From: DASTGO01 sp035719045
GTDB taxonomy: Bacteria > Actinomycetota > Actinomycetes > Actinomycetales > Kineosporiaceae
Direction of reading: 5' to 3'
NCBI GenBank assembly: GCA_035719045.1
Contig: DASTGO010000307.1
Span: 1 to 17,091, forward strand
Length of the DNA stretch: 17,091 bases
The notes under the pieces are model-generated. The model saw only the letters and a list, made by a program, of their open reading frames with translations. It did no database searches and was not told the DNA's origin. Each line of letters begins with the position of its first letter. Position 1 is the stretch's first letter. Below are positions 1 to 6,688 of this stretch, in pieces. The translations under genes and the position numbers were made by a program.

Positions 1-484
1 AGTCGCCGGCCCAGCGGTCGAATCCCGGGCCCCAGAACCGGTCCGCGGTCGTGACGGCCACACGGGACGGCGCCGGGGCGTGCGCCACCCACCGCGCGCC
101 GAGCAGGAGCGCGGCCGCTCCCCCGTTGCACAGCTGCTGCAAGCCCAACGGCACCGCCCGGCTCGCACCTATCTGCGCGGCCACATAGTGCGCGGGCGAC
201 CAGAAGTCATGGCCCTGGTGATAGATCCACGCGTGTGCCAACAGGTCGAGCTCCGCCGCGGACCACTCCGCCCGCGCCAGCGCCTTGCCTGCAGCCAGCA
301 CCGCCATCTCCGGCGGCGACAGCGCGGGACTGACCGGTACCTGTCGAGCGCCGGCCCCCGCGGCGTCGTCCGCCGACAGCCGGCCCGCCCGCACCGCCTC
401 GTCGACGGTCTCCACCGTCTGCGGGAGCCAGGTATCGACGGAGGCGATCCCCACCCTGCGCGCTCCGGGGGTCACGGCCGTCAC
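1..484 (-). CDS. KAS III (FabH)-like ketoacyl-ACP synthase / acyltransferase, partial at the window edge
   Basis: An open frame reads from a GTG at 484 to the window edge without a stop (161 codons seen). The start overlaps the stop of the upstream SnoaL-like gene as GTGA, so translation is probably coupled. A second GTG at 475 lies about 10 nt after GAAGG and is an alternative start. The frame begins with a FabH-like strand (RRVGIASVDTWLP, residues 9-21). It reaches the typical nucleophile segment LGLQQLCNGGAAAL with Cys119, followed by VAVTTADRF. His and Asn of the C-H-N triad would lie beyond the edge. KAS III enzymes condense an acyl-CoA starter with malonyl-ACP, and divergent members instead transfer acyl groups. 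The QQLCNGG context is typical of secondary-metabolism members. Its role here is inferred: priming the chain or transferring an acyl group. Family assignment is firm, the exact reaction is not. Confidence 0.85.
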   Translation of the reverse strand, partial: MTAVTPGARRVGIASVDTWLPQTVETVDEAVRAGRLSADDAAGAGARQVPVSPALSPPEMAVLAAGKALARAEWSAAELDLLAHAWIYHQGHDFWSPAHYVAAQIGASRAVPLGLQQLCNGGAAALLLGARWVAHAPAPSRVAVTTADRFWGPGFDRWAGD

Positions 485-969
485 GCCTTCGTCGTCTCGG
501 CGCCCTGCGTCCACGCCTCGACGATCCTGCCGCCGGCGATCCGCAGGATGTCCACACCGACCCACGTCACCGGCGCCCCGGAGACGTCGCTGCTCCAGTT
601 CGTCCGCCCACGGAAGACCGCCCTGCCGACCCAGCGGCAGATGAGCGTGTCGCCGTCGACGAAGGGGCCGCGCTCGGTCCGGTAGTGCAGACCGTCAAAC
701 TTCTCCCGGAAGCTGCTCACCCACCTCGCCATACCCTCGGCGTCCCGGATCGCGTCCGCGTCCACGGTGGCACCGACGGACGGCAGGTGCACCCGGTAAC
801 CCGGACCGATGATCTCGGCGGCGGTCTGCGGTTCGACATTCCACATCCGCAGCCAGCGGTCCCAGATGTCAGCTGCGGCGGCGCGGCTCAGCGGAGCCGA
901 GGCGTTCGCGCCCTCCGAGTGCGGGCCGAGAACGGATTCCAGGACTTCGGGACCGGTGTCCGGGGTCAT
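481..969 (-). CDS. SnoaL/NTF2-like small protein (polyketide cyclase-like fold)
   Basis: The protein has 162 residues, starting at the ATG at 969. An AGAAGGGA ribosome binding site lies about 8 nt upstream, which rules out the longer frame extending back to 1188. Visible family features are the N-terminal helix with WDRWLRMWN, then AAEIIGPGYRVHLP, a middle helix (ARWVSSFREKFDGLHY) and C-terminal sheet strands (DTLICRWVGRAVF, VTWVGVDILRIAGGRIVEAWTQ). This is the usual order of SnoaL-like NTF2 folds. Members include polyketide cyclases, hydroxylase-like enzymes and isomerases. Many others have no known activity. It is the first gene of a minus-strand unit with the KAS III-like gene (GTGA overlap). 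A bipartite promoter-like motif lies 134 nt upstream. A role in folding, isomerising or hydrating the chain is inference. Confidence 0.85.
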   Translation of the reverse strand: MTPDTGPEVLESVLGPHSEGANASAPLSRAAAADIWDRWLRMWNVEPQTAAEIIGPGYRVHLPSVGATVDADAIRDAEGMARWVSSFREKFDGLHYRTERGPFVDGDTLICRWVGRAVFRGRTNWSSDVSGAPVTWVGVDILRIAGGRIVEAWTQGAETTKA

Positions 970-1103
970 GTACGCGTCCCTTCTTGGGCTGTTCGGCCTT
1001 CCTCGCGCTGGGGCCTGGGCCGGCGCCGTCCCGATGCCGGGAACACCTGCGCCGCCGGGGCGACCCGACGGCCGGCCTGCCGGCGGCGTCCGCGAGGTGG
1101 CAG

Positions 1104-1134
1104 TACAGATCGCAGCGGCCCGGACGTGGATACA
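1104..1134 (-). promoter_or_regulatory. Bipartite promoter-like motif, copy 1 (faces the SnoaL-KAS III operon)
   Basis: Read on the minus strand, TGTATCCAC (1134-1126) is followed by 14 nt and then GATCTGTA (1111-1104). The two boxes and the 14-nt spacing match the two copies at 13024-13054 and 13100-13130. The motif points at the SnoaL-like start 134 nt further on. The geometry suits -35 and -10 elements of an ECF sigma promoter, with transcription starting near 1097 (inference). It could alternatively be an activator site. Confidence 0.6.
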
Positions 1135-1172
1135 GCAACGCCCACCTGGTTTGGCAGCGAAAGAGACGGCGC

Positions 1173-1207
1173 TCACTATCGGAGTCATAGTGATTATCTA
1201 CTCACTA
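1173..1207. repeat. TCACTA inverted/direct repeat cluster, candidate operator
   Basis: TCACTAT (1173-1179) and ATAGTGA (1187-1193) form a perfect 7-bp inverted repeat around 7 nt. A third TCACTA follows at 1202-1207, so ATAGTGA pairs with either neighbour. CTCACTA occurs twice in direct order (1172-1178 and 1201-1207). The patch is AT-rich within GC-rich surroundings. On the minus strand, a GATAAT close to a -10 box lies between the second and third box. The size and symmetry fit a binding site for a dimeric repressor or activator. The protein is unknown. Confidence 0.5.
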
Positions 1208-1288
1208 GCAGTGGATTACTTCCTCGGTGACCCGGCCGCGTGATACGGGATCATTCCACTCCGGCGGCCGAAGTGACGGAGCCGGTCA

Positions 1289-1320
1289 CGGGACGGGTCC
1301 GGGAACCCGGACCCGTCCCG
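1289..1320. terminator. Perfect 15-bp GC-rich hairpin, terminator-like or insulator
   Basis: CGGGACGGGTCCGGG (1289-1303) is followed by AA and its exact reverse complement (1306-1320). There is no T-tract. Such strong stems act as terminators in actinomycetes without a U tail (known). Here neither flanking operon ends. It lies between divergent promoters, so it may stop reverse or upstream read-through and insulate the two units, or serve as a protein site. Confidence 0.5.
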
Positions 1321-1385
1321 GCAGGCAGTACCCCGGACTGGGGTGCAGACAGCCGGGAGGGGCCTGCCGCACCCCCTGCGCGTCG

Positions 1386-1430
1386 GGGGAATGCGCCTCA
1401 CAGGTGAGAAGAGTGCGCAAACTATTCCCC
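1386..1430. repeat. Nested dyad just upstream of the right-facing promoter
   Basis: GGGGAAT (1386-1392) pairs with ATTCCCC (1424-1430). Inside it TGCGC (1392-1396) pairs with GCGCA (1415-1419), and CTCA (1397-1400) pairs with TGAG (1405-1408). The right arm ends about 10 nt before the -35 box at 1440. This is a suitable place for an activator or repressor of the plus-strand operon. The regulator is unknown. Confidence 0.4.
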
Positions 1431-1439
1431 TGGCGTGTA

Positions 1440-1469
1440 TTGACTGACTCGCCCATTTCTTCCTAGTCT
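1440..1469 (+). promoter_or_regulatory. Candidate sigma70-type promoter of the hydrolase-to-sigma operon
   Basis: TTGACT (1440-1445) and TAGTCT (1464-1469) are separated by 18 nt in a locally AT-richer stretch. They match the main actinomycete housekeeping consensus (TTGAC, TAg-rich -10) reasonably. Transcription would start near 1476, leaving about 50 nt before the ATG at 1528. It does not resemble the bipartite motif found before the other operons. Confidence 0.5.
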
Positions 1470-1527
1470 CCAGGAAGGTAGCAGGGACTCACTACAACTG
1501 ATGTCCTGGGAAATGGAGCGGGGGCCA

Positions 1528-2322
1528 ATGCCACGAGAACAGGGAACTGCGCCGCCAGTCCGCGCGGCTCGTGACGACCCGTGGCGGGCTGCGGATCCCC
1601 GTCCCCCCGAGCCTCCTGTCGCAGTCCTGCTCCACGGGCTGGGGATGAACGGCGCTTCGTGGGGACCGGTCGTCGCCTCCTTCGACCCCCGGTGGGAGAC
1701 CCTCGCTCCGGACCTGCCCTGGGGGATCATCGACGACCGCAGTGGCCGGCCCCTCCTCGATGCTCCCGAGATCCTGCTCGCCCGGGTGCTCGACCGCATG
1801 CCGCGACCTCCGAGCCTCGTCGTGGCGCACTCCTTCGCCGCGGCGGCACTGCTGCAGTTGGTGTCCGGGAGATCAGCCTCGGCACCGACCTGTCCGCTGG
1901 TCCTCGTCGCTCCCCTGCTGCCCCAGCCCGGCCGCGCTGACGGGGAGGCCGTGCTCGAGCGTTTCCGGCACGTCATCCGGGAGGGCGTGAAGGTGCGCCT
2001 CGGTCGGCGTACCACCCGCATTCCGAGCTCCTTGGTCGACCTCATGGTGGCGAAGATCCTCGACGCCGTCCCGCCGGATGTCCCCGCCGCCTGCGCCGCA
2101 GCCGCTCAGCGCCTCGCGCAGGCCCCCTTGGAGCGGGTACTCGCCCCCGTGCTGCTCCTCGGCGGAGCCGCCGACCCGGCCGCCCCTCTGCAGTCGGTGC
2201 AGGCCCTGGCCGACCGGCTGCCACGTGGAGTGGCGTCGACGCCGATCGGAGCCGGTCACTTCTGCCATCTGGAGAACCCCCAGCGGCTGATCGAGGCGAT
2301 CGGAACAGCCGCCCTGCACTGA
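1528..2322 (+). CDS. Alpha/beta hydrolase (thioesterase- or esterase-like)
   Basis: From the ATG at 1528 the protein has 264 residues. That start has GCGGGGG about 4-6 nt before it. ATGs at 1501 and 1513 are in frame but lack a good ribosome binding site. The fold is clear: the HGLGMNGASW oxyanion loop (36-45), a nucleophile elbow VAHSFA with Ser102, an acid-loop Asp216 in GGAADPAAP and catalytic His244 in GAGHFCHLENP. The elbow reads A-H-S-F-A rather than G-x-S-x-G, a tolerated variation. There is no signal peptide, so it is cytoplasmic. As first gene of the operon with FAD oxidoreductase, ACP, KS and CLF, it may release the product or clear misprimed ACP as a type II thioesterase (inference). 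It could equally be a product-tailoring hydrolase. Confidence 0.85.
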   Translation: MPREQGTAPPVRAARDDPWRAADPRPPEPPVAVLLHGLGMNGASWGPVVASFDPRWETLAPDLPWGIIDDRSGRPLLDAPEILLARVLDRMPRPPSLVVAHSFAAAALLQLVSGRSASAPTCPLVLVAPLLPQPGRADGEAVLERFRHVIREGVKVRLGRRTTRIPSSLVDLMVAKILDAVPPDVPAACAAAAQRLAQAPLERVLAPVLLLGGAADPAAPLQSVQALADRLPRGVASTPIGAGHFCHLENPQRLIEAIGTAALH

Positions 2323-2326
2323 CAGA

Positions 2327-2354
2327 CGCGGCCCATGACGCGCGGCCCATGACG
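2327..2354. repeat. Tandem 14-bp duplication
   Basis: CGCGGCCCATGACG occurs twice head to tail, without mismatch, directly after the hydrolase stop. The remaining 2355-2571 to the next ribosome binding site shows no convincing gene or promoter. The repeat may be a slippage scar; no function is evident. Confidence 0.7.
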
Positions 2355-2571
2355 AGTGACGCGCAGGGGCGGGCCGGATGTGCCTTTCTCCACCGGATCA
2401 CTTTCTCGGCCCGATCTCAGCTGTCTTCGGCGTCGGTCGCAATGGCGCGGCCGCGCAATCTCGCCCTGCCCGCCGGCCGTCGACCGCCCCTGACACGACC
2501 GGGCCGGCCGGGCGAGCACGGCGATGCCCTGACACCCACCGGCTCGGCCCCAGGCACAGAGGACGAACTCC

Positions 2572-2578
2572 AAGGAGG
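2572..2578 (+). promoter_or_regulatory. Strong ribosome binding site fixing the FAD oxidoreductase start
   Basis: AAGGAGG lies 7 nt before the ATG at 2586. It decides against the in-frame extension back to 2349, whose extra residues show no homology to flavoproteins and precede the Rossmann motif by about 80 residues. Confidence 0.8.
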
Positions 2579-2585
2579 TACTTCC

Positions 2586-3863
2586 ATGACTGACACCTAT
2601 GACGTGATCGTCGTCGGGGCGAGCGTGGCAGGCTGCACCGCGGCCACCCTCTACGCCCGCAGGGGAGCACGGGTGGCGTTGCTGGAACGGCGCTCGGACC
2701 CGCAGGCGTTCAAGGTGCTCTGCACGCACTACATCCAGCCCTGTGCCACGCCCACGATCATCGAGCTCGGGCTCACCGAGGAGCTCGAGGCCGCGGGCGC
2801 GGTCCGTAACTCCGCCGACTACTGGACGCCGTGGGGGTGGATCCGGCCGGAAGGGGCGAGCGAGACACACACCCTGCCGTTCGGCTACAACGTCCGACGG
2901 GAGACCCTCGACCCGATGCTCCGTCGCCTCGCGGCGAACACCGAGGGCGTCGAACTGCTCGCCGGACACACCGTCGACGGCCTGTTGCGTGAGAACGGCC
3001 GGGTGACAGGTGTTGAGGGCGTCGCGCCCACGGGACGGTTCACACTGCGCGGGCGTCTGGTCGTCGGCGCAGACGGCAAGAACTCCACGGTCGCACAGCT
3101 CGCGGGCGCCAGGACCAAGACCATGAAGAACGGGCGGTTCAGCTACTTCGCCCAGTTCCGTGGGCTGCCCCGGCCGGCGGGGAACCGGACGCTGTCGTGG
3201 TTCCTGGACCCGGATGTCGCCTACCAGATGCCCAACGACGACGACATCACGGTCATCGCCTGCATCCCCGTGAAGAGCAGACTCCCCGAGTTCCGCGATG
3301 ACCTCACGGGAGCCTTCCGTAGGTTCGTGCACGCCCTGCCGGGTGGGCCCGACCTCGACCAGGGTGAACTGGCATCCAAGATCATGGGGACGGTCGACTT
3401 CCCCATGCTGGCCCGGCAGGCCACCGGGCCCGGATTCGCTCTCGTCGGCGACGCCGGCCTGGCGAGCGACCCGATCTGGGGCATCGGCTGCGGGTGGGCA
3501 TTCCAGTCGGCGCACTGGCTCGTCGAGGCCTCCGCCCTCGCCGTCCGCGGTGCCGCCGACCTCGACCGCGCTCTGGTCGAGTACCGCCGCCGCCGACGCC
3601 TGCTCGACGGTTACCAGTCCCTGATCCGCGGCTACGCCACCGGACGCGGATTCAACCCCGTGGAGCGGCTCATGTTCTCCGCCGCGGCGCGCGACCAGCA
3701 GATGGCCCGCCACTTCCACGTCTTCGGGGCTCGCCTGATGAGCGTCCCGGAGTTCCTGGCACCGTCCGCCCTGGCACGGGCGGCCGCCGTCAACGTGCGG
3801 CACCGGGTCGCGTCGACCGGCTGGCGTACCCCGGTGAGCGCGGAAGGCACTGCCCCGCGTTGA
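2586..3863 (+). CDS. FAD-dependent oxidoreductase (geranylgeranyl reductase / halogenase-like flavoprotein family)
   Basis: The protein has 425 residues. It opens directly with an FAD-binding Rossmann motif (YDVIVVGASVAG, residues 5-16) and an acidic residue ending strand 2 (ALLERRSD). A second FAD motif VVGADGKNS lies near residue 160 and the GD motif LVGDAGLASDP at 286-296. This order defines the p-hydroxybenzoate hydroxylase-like/geranylgeranyl reductase superfamily. The segment LCTHYIQPCATPT resembles substrate-loop sequences of halogenase-like and reductase members. A clear WxWxIP halogenase motif is not seen, so halogenation is unlikely. It sits 79 nt before the ACP, so an ACP-bound substrate is plausible. 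Possible jobs are desaturation, hydroxylation or enoyl reduction of the chain (inference). No membrane segment or signal peptide is visible. Confidence 0.85.
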   Translation: MTDTYDVIVVGASVAGCTAATLYARRGARVALLERRSDPQAFKVLCTHYIQPCATPTIIELGLTEELEAAGAVRNSADYWTPWGWIRPEGASETHTLPFGYNVRRETLDPMLRRLAANTEGVELLAGHTVDGLLRENGRVTGVEGVAPTGRFTLRGRLVVGADGKNSTVAQLAGARTKTMKNGRFSYFAQFRGLPRPAGNRTLSWFLDPDVAYQMPNDDDITVIACIPVKSRLPEFRDDLTGAFRRFVHALPGGPDLDQGELASKIMGTVDFPMLARQATGPGFALVGDAGLASDPIWGIGCGWAFQSAHWLVEASALAVRGAADLDRALVEYRRRRRLLDGYQSLIRGYATGRGFNPVERLMFSAAARDQQMARHFHVFGARLMSVPEFLAPSALARAAAVNVRHRVASTGWRTPVSAEGTAPR

Positions 3864-3942
3864 CCTGTCACCTTCGCACCCCCCTGCGACTGTCGTCACT
3901 CGTGCAGCTCACCTGTCCACCCATCGACGGAAGGTACCCAGG

Positions 3943-4221
3943 ATGACCCCGACCAGCGCACACACCCTGACCGACCAGCAGCGCGACCTGCTGCGCGCCA
4001 TCGTCGTCGAGGTCCTCGAGATCGAGGGCGAGGAACTCACCGAGGCCGGCAGCCTGGTCGACGATCACGGGGCGGACTCGCTGCTGGCCATCGAGATCCT
4101 CGCCCGCATCGAACGGGACCTCAGCGTCGACGTGCCGCAGGAGGAACTGTCCGAGATGGGCACGCTCGGCGGCATCTACGCCGTCGTCGCCCGGCATTCG
4201 GGTGGGGGCCGGCATGCCTGA
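3943..4221 (+). CDS. Acyl carrier protein
   Basis: The protein has 92 residues. The phosphopantetheine site is DHGADSLLAIEI with Ser46, and the helical pattern and acidic character are normal for type II ACPs. GGAAGG precedes the ATG at 3943 at suitable spacing. The acidic helix II (LLAIEILARIERDL) is the usual partner-docking surface. Its end overlaps the ketosynthase start by 8 nt (ATGCCTGA), so the two are translationally coupled. It is the only ACP in the window and presumably carries the growing chain for the KS/CLF, FabG and dehydratases (inference). Confidence 0.95.
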   Translation: MTPTSAHTLTDQQRDLLRAIVVEVLEIEGEELTEAGSLVDDHGADSLLAIEILARIERDLSVDVPQEELSEMGTLGGIYAVVARHSGGGRHA

Positions 4222-5437
4222 GCCGAGCGAGCGCCGGGTCGTGGTGACCGGCCTGGGGGCGGTGAGCAGTCTCGGGACCGGCGCCCACACCTTCGGCGCG
4301 GCGATCCGGGAGGGCCGTTCGGGCGTGTCGCCGATCCGAGGGTTCGACGCCACCGGCTTCCCCCATCGTGTCGGAGGCGAGGTGCATGACTTCGATCCAC
4401 GATCGGTCCTGCGACGGCTACAGGTCAGCGAGTGGGGCCGCAGCGGACTGTTCGCCGCGACGGCGGCACGCTTGGCCGTGGAGGACTCCGGCATCGACCC
4501 TGATCTGCTGTCGCGGTCACGCACCGGCTCCTGCGTGGGCACCACGAGCGGTGAGTCCGCGGTGATCGAACAGCTCACCGAACAGTGGGTCGAGAAGGGG
4601 TTCGAGAACCTCGATCCGCGGTTGGTCCGCCAGGTTCCGGCCGGCCGCATCGCCTGGGCCGTGAACGCCGAACTCGCCCTCCACGGTGAGGCGCAGACCA
4701 TCGCGACCGCCTGCTCGGCGAGCAACTACGCACTGGGCTACGCCTTCGACATGATCCGTACCGGCGAGGCGGACTACATGATCAGCGGTGGTGCCGACTC
4801 GCTCAACCGCTGGGCGCACGCCGGTTTCTACCGCCTCGGCGCCCTGGCGGAGTCGGTGTGCCGCCCCTTCGACGTCGACCGTTCGGGGATTCTCACCGCC
4901 GAGGGCGGGGTGGCCCTGCTCCTGGAGCCGCTCGAGCGTGCCGTCGGCCGAGGGGCACGCATCTACGCAGAGGTCCTCGGCTACGGCGTCAACTGCGACG
5001 CCAAGCATCCGGTGTCGCCGGACCCGACGAGCATCGCCGAATGCATCCGGCTGGCACACCGCAACGCCCGCATCCGGCCGGAGGACGTCGACTACATCTG
5101 CGCGCACGGAACCGGCACGCCGACCAACGACGCCACCGAGGTGAAGGCCGTGAGGGAGGTCTTCGGCGACCGCCTCCCCCCGATCAGCTCGATCAAGTCG
5201 ATGATCGGACACACCATGGGGGCGGCCAGCGGCTTCGGCGCGCTGATGTGTTGCCTTGCGCTCCACGAAGGATTCCTGCCGCCGACCGCGAACGTCTCGC
5301 AGGTCGACCCCGCGCTGGGGCCGGGTGTCGACTGCGTGCCCGGCACGGGCCGCGATGCGACGCTGCGGGTCGTCCAGAACCACGGGTTCGCCTTCGGCGG
5401 CAACAACGCCATCACCATCCTCGGGAGGGTTGCATGA
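4214..5437 (+). CDS. Beta-ketoacyl synthase (FabF-like KS, catalytic partner)
   Basis: From the ATG at 4214 the protein has 407 residues. That ATG has GGGTGGGGG upstream; a GTG at 4202 would add four residues and lie inside that site. The thiolase fold is complete: N-terminal VVVTGLGAVSSLG, nucleophile TACSAS with Cys167, CAHGTGTPTNDATE with His298, and IKSMIGHTMGAASG with Lys328 and His333. This is a full decarboxylative condensation triad (C-H-H). It is followed by a CLF-like gene overlapping as ATGA, the normal KS-CLF arrangement of type II PKS. It would elongate ACP-bound chains with malonyl units. The sequence context, with reductase and dehydratases in the cluster, favours a reduced or polyene product over an aromatic one (inference). 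Confidence 0.95.
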   Translation: MPEPSERRVVVTGLGAVSSLGTGAHTFGAAIREGRSGVSPIRGFDATGFPHRVGGEVHDFDPRSVLRRLQVSEWGRSGLFAATAARLAVEDSGIDPDLLSRSRTGSCVGTTSGESAVIEQLTEQWVEKGFENLDPRLVRQVPAGRIAWAVNAELALHGEAQTIATACSASNYALGYAFDMIRTGEADYMISGGADSLNRWAHAGFYRLGALAESVCRPFDVDRSGILTAEGGVALLLEPLERAVGRGARIYAEVLGYGVNCDAKHPVSPDPTSIAECIRLAHRNARIRPEDVDYICAHGTGTPTNDATEVKAVREVFGDRLPPISSIKSMIGHTMGAASGFGALMCCLALHEGFLPPTANVSQVDPALGPGVDCVPGTGRDATLRVVQNHGFAFGGNNAITILGRVA

Positions 5438-6633
5438 CCACGGGCTCGGGCTCGATGTCCCACGCGCGCACCGCCACCGCGTCGGCCCAGGTTCCTCACC
5501 TGTCTGCGGACACGACGCCTGCAGCGGCCGTCTCCCCGCTGGTGGTCAGTGGATGCGGAGTCCTCTCCGCAGCGGGTCCAGGCCTGCGGTCCCTCGGCGA
5601 CCCGGCAGCCGGCGGCAGCACCTCGGGGCCGGCAGAGGCCGGTGCCGGACTGCTCGCGCCGGACACCGACGACCTGCCACCCGTTCCCGTCGCACCGATC
5701 CACGATCTGCGCACCGACGCGCTGGGGCGCAAGGGTCTGGCGTCGCTGGACCGGACGACCATCTTGGCCCTGCTCGCCTGCCACCAGGCACTCGGGGGCC
5801 TCAGCGGTGAGCTGTCCGCACAGGACCGGCTGCGGACCGGGGTGGCCGTCGGGACCAGCACGGGAAGCATCCGCAGTTCCTCGGAGTTCTCCCGCGACAC
5901 CCTCGTCCAGGAGAAGCCGTACCTGGTGCGTGCCAGCCTGTTCCCCAACTCCGTGATGAACTGCTGCGCCAGCCAGGTCGCCCTGCGCAACGGACTGCGC
6001 GGCGTCAACGCGACGCTCGCCGGTGGACGGTTGTCCAGCCACGCGGCCTTCCGCTACGCCCGCAACGCGATCGTGCAGGGCCACGCCGATCGGGTGCTCG
6101 TCGGCGGTGTGGAGGAGCTCTGCCCGCAGACGCTGTGGGGATGGCACCGGTCCGAAGCGCTCGCTCCAGGAGTGAAGGTCGGTGAAGGTGCCGCCATCTT
6201 CGTCCTGGAACCCCCCGAGTCCGCAGCGAACGCCGGCCGCAGCCCGCTGGCAGAGATCCTCGCCTGCGAGTTGGCCTCCAGCGCCGGTCGGGGCAACGCT
6301 CAGGCAGTGGTGGCCGCAGGGGTCGCCACGGTTCGTCGCGCGCTGGAGCGCAGTCGCACCAGCGCGGAGGAGATCACCACCGTCGTGCCCGGCACGACCG
6401 GGGTGGTGGGGCTTGAGGCCGTTGAGACGGCGATCCTGAACCGGGTGCTGGGACGGCGGACCATCCGCCGCATCGACCCGGTGACCATGGCTGGGGAGAC
6501 CTTCAGCGCCGGTGGGGCCTTCCAGTTGGCGGCGTGGCTCGCCAGACCGGGCGACCGGGCGGACACCGCCCTGATCATCTCCCTCGACCAGGATGGCGCC
6601 GTTGCCTGTCTCGTGGCCCGCCGGACGCCGTGA
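5434..6633 (+). CDS. Chain-length-factor-like ketosynthase homologue without catalytic residues
   Basis: The ATG at 5434 overlaps the KS stop (ATGA) and has GGGAGG nearby, giving 399 residues. The frame is open further upstream but only as antisense-like noise within the KS gene. The fold aligns with a KS: VAVGTSTGSIRSSSEF, a nucleophile-region strand VNATLAGGRLSSHAAF and VLVGGVEEL. All catalytic positions are changed. The Cys position reads Ala196 (ATLAGG), the HGTGT segment reads VPGTTGV (Gly320 for His), and the GHT segment reads GET (Glu355 for His). Residues 1-33 form a Ser/Thr/Ala-rich extension before the fold starts. Classical CLFs have Gln at the Cys position, so this is a divergent member. 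Its likely role is to set chain length in a heterodimer with the upstream KS (inference). Confidence 0.85.
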   Translation: MTTGSGSMSHARTATASAQVPHLSADTTPAAAVSPLVVSGCGVLSAAGPGLRSLGDPAAGGSTSGPAEAGAGLLAPDTDDLPPVPVAPIHDLRTDALGRKGLASLDRTTILALLACHQALGGLSGELSAQDRLRTGVAVGTSTGSIRSSSEFSRDTLVQEKPYLVRASLFPNSVMNCCASQVALRNGLRGVNATLAGGRLSSHAAFRYARNAIVQGHADRVLVGGVEELCPQTLWGWHRSEALAPGVKVGEGAAIFVLEPPESAANAGRSPLAEILACELASSAGRGNAQAVVAAGVATVRRALERSRTSAEEITTVVPGTTGVVGLEAVETAILNRVLGRRTIRRIDPVTMAGETFSAGGAFQLAAWLARPGDRADTALIISLDQDGAVACLVARRTP

Positions 6634-6688
6634 CGAAGTTGTCCACCGCCTGAAGCGACCCGTCGCAGCCCTCTGATGGGAGACTCAC

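Larger units (their letters stand above)
970..1527. other. Intergenic regulatory region between two divergent operons
   Basis: I see no convincing gene here. Reading frames present are short, lack ribosome binding sites and resemble no family. The stretch holds, left to right, a GC-rich leader of the SnoaL-like gene, a bipartite ECF-like promoter motif (1104-1134), TCACTA inverted repeats in an AT-rich patch (1173-1207), a 15-bp perfect hairpin (1289-1320), a GGGGAAT/ATTCCCC dyad (1386-1430) and a sigma70-like promoter (1440-1469). Each is described separately. Confidence 0.7.

Noticed and set aside
1151..1179. TTGGCA-N17-CACTAT as a plus-strand promoter
   Set aside because: The -10 matches poorly and there is no plus-strand gene until 1528, which has a better promoter at 1440.
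2256..3899. Long minus-strand open frame opposite the FAD gene
   Set aside because: The opposite strand has a strong ribosome binding site and full flavoprotein motifs; the frame has only low-complexity composition.
4517..5383. Minus-strand open frame opposite the KS
   Set aside because: Antisense to intact KS catalytic motifs, no recognisable domain.
4858..5433. N-terminal extension of the CLF frame into the KS gene
   Set aside because: The region is out of frame with the KS, is Arg/Pro-rich noise, and the ATG at 5434 has ATGA coupling and a ribosome binding site.
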